Shown here: positions 41,910 through 43,462 of the stretch, one piece after another | How the letters are laid out: each line of letters begins with the position of its first letter | Numbering within the stretch: the stretch's first letter is position 1 | Origin: Bacteroidales bacterium UBA5429 | GTDB taxonomy: Bacteria > Bacteroidota > Bacteroidia > Bacteroidales > WCHB1-69 | Length of the DNA stretch: 43,462 bases | Assembly (NCBI GenBank): GCA_002427605.1 | Contig: DIRT01000022.1 | Span: forward strand, 1 to 43,462 | Direction: 5' to 3' | Program-made: the position numbers and the translations under genes | The notes under the pieces: model-generated | The model's database searches: none | What the model saw: only the letters and a program-made list of their open reading frames with translations | What the model was told of the DNA's origin: nothing

Positions 41910-41917
41910 TACATTTG
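41910..41917 (+). promoter_or_regulatory. -7 promoter element of the frameshifted secreted gene
   Basis: TACATTTG matches TAnnTTTG, 20 bases before the ATG at 41938. The AATTACG array occupies the place where the -33 box would be. Confidence 0.5.
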
Positions 41918-41937
41918 CAGAAAAATAAGATCAAATT

Positions 41938-42761
41938 ATGAAACCAAAAATTGTAACACTTTTCCTGTTGCTTTTCATGAGTTTAAATGCGTTTGCTCAA
42001 ACTCCGGCAACATTCCATTTCAATTTGCTCAGGTTGTTGAACCAACCTATATAGCTGCTTATTTGAAAGAGGGCGATAACAAAATTGAATTACTCGATGG
42101 CAGCGCAGGGAGTTTTATACGAGGTTTAGTTTTGCCCGCAGGGGTAACCGATTACACTTTATCTGTTGAGTTTAATTACAAAATAGAAGGAAGCGGTACT
42201 TCTTACAAAGAGTCAATTGAATATCCTTTTACGCTGGCAGGCGATGAAACAGAGGTTGAAATCACCCTCCGAATTGACTACAACTATTCGGAAAACAAAG
42301 TGGAAGGAAAAATCGAGGTACTTCCATGTTATCCTTCCCAACCCGGACTAAAAATCGAATATGCTCCCCTTTTGAATGAAAATCCGGATTATAAGGGACC
42401 ATTTTTTATGCTCACAAACAACACCAAAGAGACGATTTATGGACGATATCTCCCCTATTATTACTGGGGAACTTTACGCAGTCAAACCAAGTCAGAATGG
42501 GGTCCTGATTATTTTGGTGAATTGGATCTCGATTTTGCAGAACGTTCATTGCTCACTCCCGGCTCCGTAGCTGTTGCCACTGTCGGTTCGTTCGGCTATA
42601 GCAACGATCTGGAAAAAGATCACTATCGATTCAAATTGCTCTACTCAACCGAAGACAAAACAAACAGTTGGGAAATCAAAGATTCTCAAAACAAGAATTT
42701 CACCTGGAAATGCAAAATAGCCAAATATTACAGGTTGGTTTATGTGTTTAAAGTAGAATAA
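41938..42761 (+). pseudogene. secreted protein of unknown function, frameshifted after the signal peptide
   Basis: The ATG at 41938 opens a perfect signal peptide (MKPKIVTLFLLLFMSLNAFAQ) and then runs into a stop at about 42054. Another frame is open across the same place and encodes the rest from about 42015 (QFAQVVEPTYIAAYLKEGD) to 42761. That mature part has about 245 residues and is beta-rich, with ELDLDFAERSLLTPGS and a final strand YRLVYVFKVE. One insertion or deletion near 42005-42040 would join the two. I do not recognise the family. Either a recent frameshift or a sequencing error explains it. Confidence 0.62.
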
Positions 42762-42764
42762 TCC

Positions 42765-42837
42765 AATTACGAATTACGAATTACGAAAAAGGCGGAAGGC
42801 GGAAGGCGGAGGGCGGAATTTTTGAAGGTAGAAGGTA
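42765..42837 (+). repeat. AATTACG, GGCGGAA and GAAGGTA heptamer arrays in a row
   Basis: Three AATTACG units (42765-42785), about four GGCGGAA units with one variant (42791-42818), and two GAAGGTA units (42824-42837). The same arrays appear separately elsewhere. Here they follow each other without a palindrome. Confidence 0.78.
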
Positions 42838-42881
42838 GGATTTAGAATTTTTAATTAAATTTTATATAATAATTAGCGATA

Positions 42882-43301
42882 ATGAAACCTAAAATTATTA
42901 AAACAATTTTACCGACGATTCTCGGGATATTGACTGTGCTTGCAATTTTAGTACTCGTTAATATTATTTTCCACAATGGAGATGGTTTTAGTGCTCCCGA
43001 TAATGGATTTTTCACACTATTTGTGCCGATAACAACCATAATCGCACTGATTTATCAGTTTAGCTTAGCACTCCCCTTTTGGAACAAATTCAAATCCCAC
43101 AAAAAGGTTTGGGGATTAACACTCTTTCAATTCACTGCACTACTTTGCATCCTATCGGGTCTCGCTTTCGGACTGCTATTCTGGGAAAGAAACTTCGGCT
43201 TGAGTGAACTAATTTACCTTTCACTAACAGGCATTATTGGTTTCGCTGTGTATTGGACAATCAACCTGCTAACATTAAAACGGATTGAGAGGGCTGGGTA
43301 A
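42882..43301 (+). CDS. four-helix membrane protein, unknown
   Basis: This 139-residue protein has four hydrophobic segments (about 7-30, 44-66, 80-102 and 110-132) and short polar loops. No motif is recognised. It follows the heptamer arrays by 44 bases and has no clear promoter. It may be a small inner-membrane protein of the accessory region. Confidence 0.55.
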   Translation: MKPKIIKTILPTILGILTVLAILVLVNIIFHNGDGFSAPDNGFFTLFVPITTIIALIYQFSLALPFWNKFKSHKKVWGLTLFQFTALLCILSGLAFGLLFWERNFGLSELIYLSLTGIIGFAVYWTINLLTLKRIERAG

Positions 43302-43302
43302 T

Positions 43303-43461
43303 GTGCTGAAATACAGCACCATCAGAAAACGCAATACGCATCTCATTGGGATTGATGAGCAAGTGATCTCATTTCGCTACATCAGAAGCATCAATGTCAA
43401 TCAACACCTTTTTGGCGCTGACATCCACATCAACGTAGTATTAAGTGTCCCCTTTTATTAG
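43303..43461 (+). pseudogene. fragment resembling a bacterial PH domain
   Basis: A frame without its own ATG (first codon taken as GTG) encodes VLKYSTIRKRNTHLIG, then ISFRYIRSINVNQHLFGADI, and stops at 43459. The order of a turn, I-F-x-x-I-x-S-I-x-V-x-Q-x-x-F-G and a final strand resembles the second half of bacterial PH (bPH-type) domains. Only about 50 residues are present, less than a full domain, and the frame is closed upstream at 43276, so it is probably a remnant. Confidence 0.3.
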
Positions 43462-43462
43462 G

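Larger units (their letters stand above)
41614..41937. other. 324-base intergenic region filled with repeats
   Basis: No gene is visible. It holds a partial 66-bp-type element (41646-41671), ATTTCGG heptamers (41678-41706), a full element (41762-41827), AATTACG heptamers (41861-41889) and the promoter of the next gene (41910-41917). Confidence 0.8.

Noticed and set aside
34345..42837. CRISPR array
   Set aside because: Repeat units are only seven bases, directly adjacent, with no spacers and no cas genes.

Overview
The window looks like a chromosomal segment from a low-GC member of the Bacteroidota, probably Bacteroidales. Three things point there. Many genes are preceded by a TAnnTTTG -7 element, the Bacteroidota housekeeping promoter. 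The gene set is typical of the group: lipoprotein FKBPs, a DUF4249 lipoprotein beside an outer-membrane barrel, a CCDC81-HU/SPOR protein, NqrF, a BtuG-like B12 lipoprotein and a GH3-family protein. Purine-rich ribosome binding sites are mostly absent. The species cannot be named from sequence alone.

Region 1 (1-13.4 kb) is ordinary housekeeping DNA. A minus-strand operon carries DUF58, radC and wecB. It is followed by fructose-bisphosphate aldolase, ispE divergent from a GH3 gene, pyrF (tail-to-tail overlap with GH3) with an orphan response regulator, a THUMP rRNA methyltransferase, a lone OppC-type permease, tRNA-Ala(GGC) with a terminator, and an nrnA-FKBP-FKBP operon.

Region 2 (13.4-16.6 kb) is a repeat-rich island around one large gene. 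The gene encodes a subtilisin-like protease with an apparent C-terminal outer-membrane barrel, and a single in-frame TAA splits it.

Region 3 (16.6-33.6 kb) returns to core genes. It holds ABC-F/rsmE/aroA, nqrF/OPT transporter/deoxynucleoside kinase/kdsB/SPOR protein/two glycosyltransferases, and a convergent DUF4249/barrel pair. Next comes a clear cobalamin riboswitch upstream of a BtuG-like beta-propeller lipoprotein. After it lies an NSS transporter with a 31-residue MetS-like small subunit whose start overlaps the transporter stop. Vitamin B12 capture and probable methionine import therefore lie side by side.

Region 4 (33.6-43.5 kb) is accessory and decaying DNA. It has an HhH protein, a RhuM-family gene with a relic of a second copy, secreted proteins of unknown function, and an SF1 helicase carrying an inserted DEDDh exonuclease domain. 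It also has a TPR protein split by one in-frame TAG, a secreted protein whose signal peptide is in another frame, and small fragments.

The least explained signal is the repeat content of regions 2 and 4. There are several families of tandem repeats that almost all have a 7-bp period (AATTACG, ATTTCGG, GGCGGAA, GAAGGTA, TTCTAAT and others). There is a dispersed element of constant 66-67 bp in four full copies. There is also a composite module joining two heptamer arrays to a variable-core palindrome in fixed order. A shortened look-alike of the 66-bp element may sit inside the wecB reading frame.
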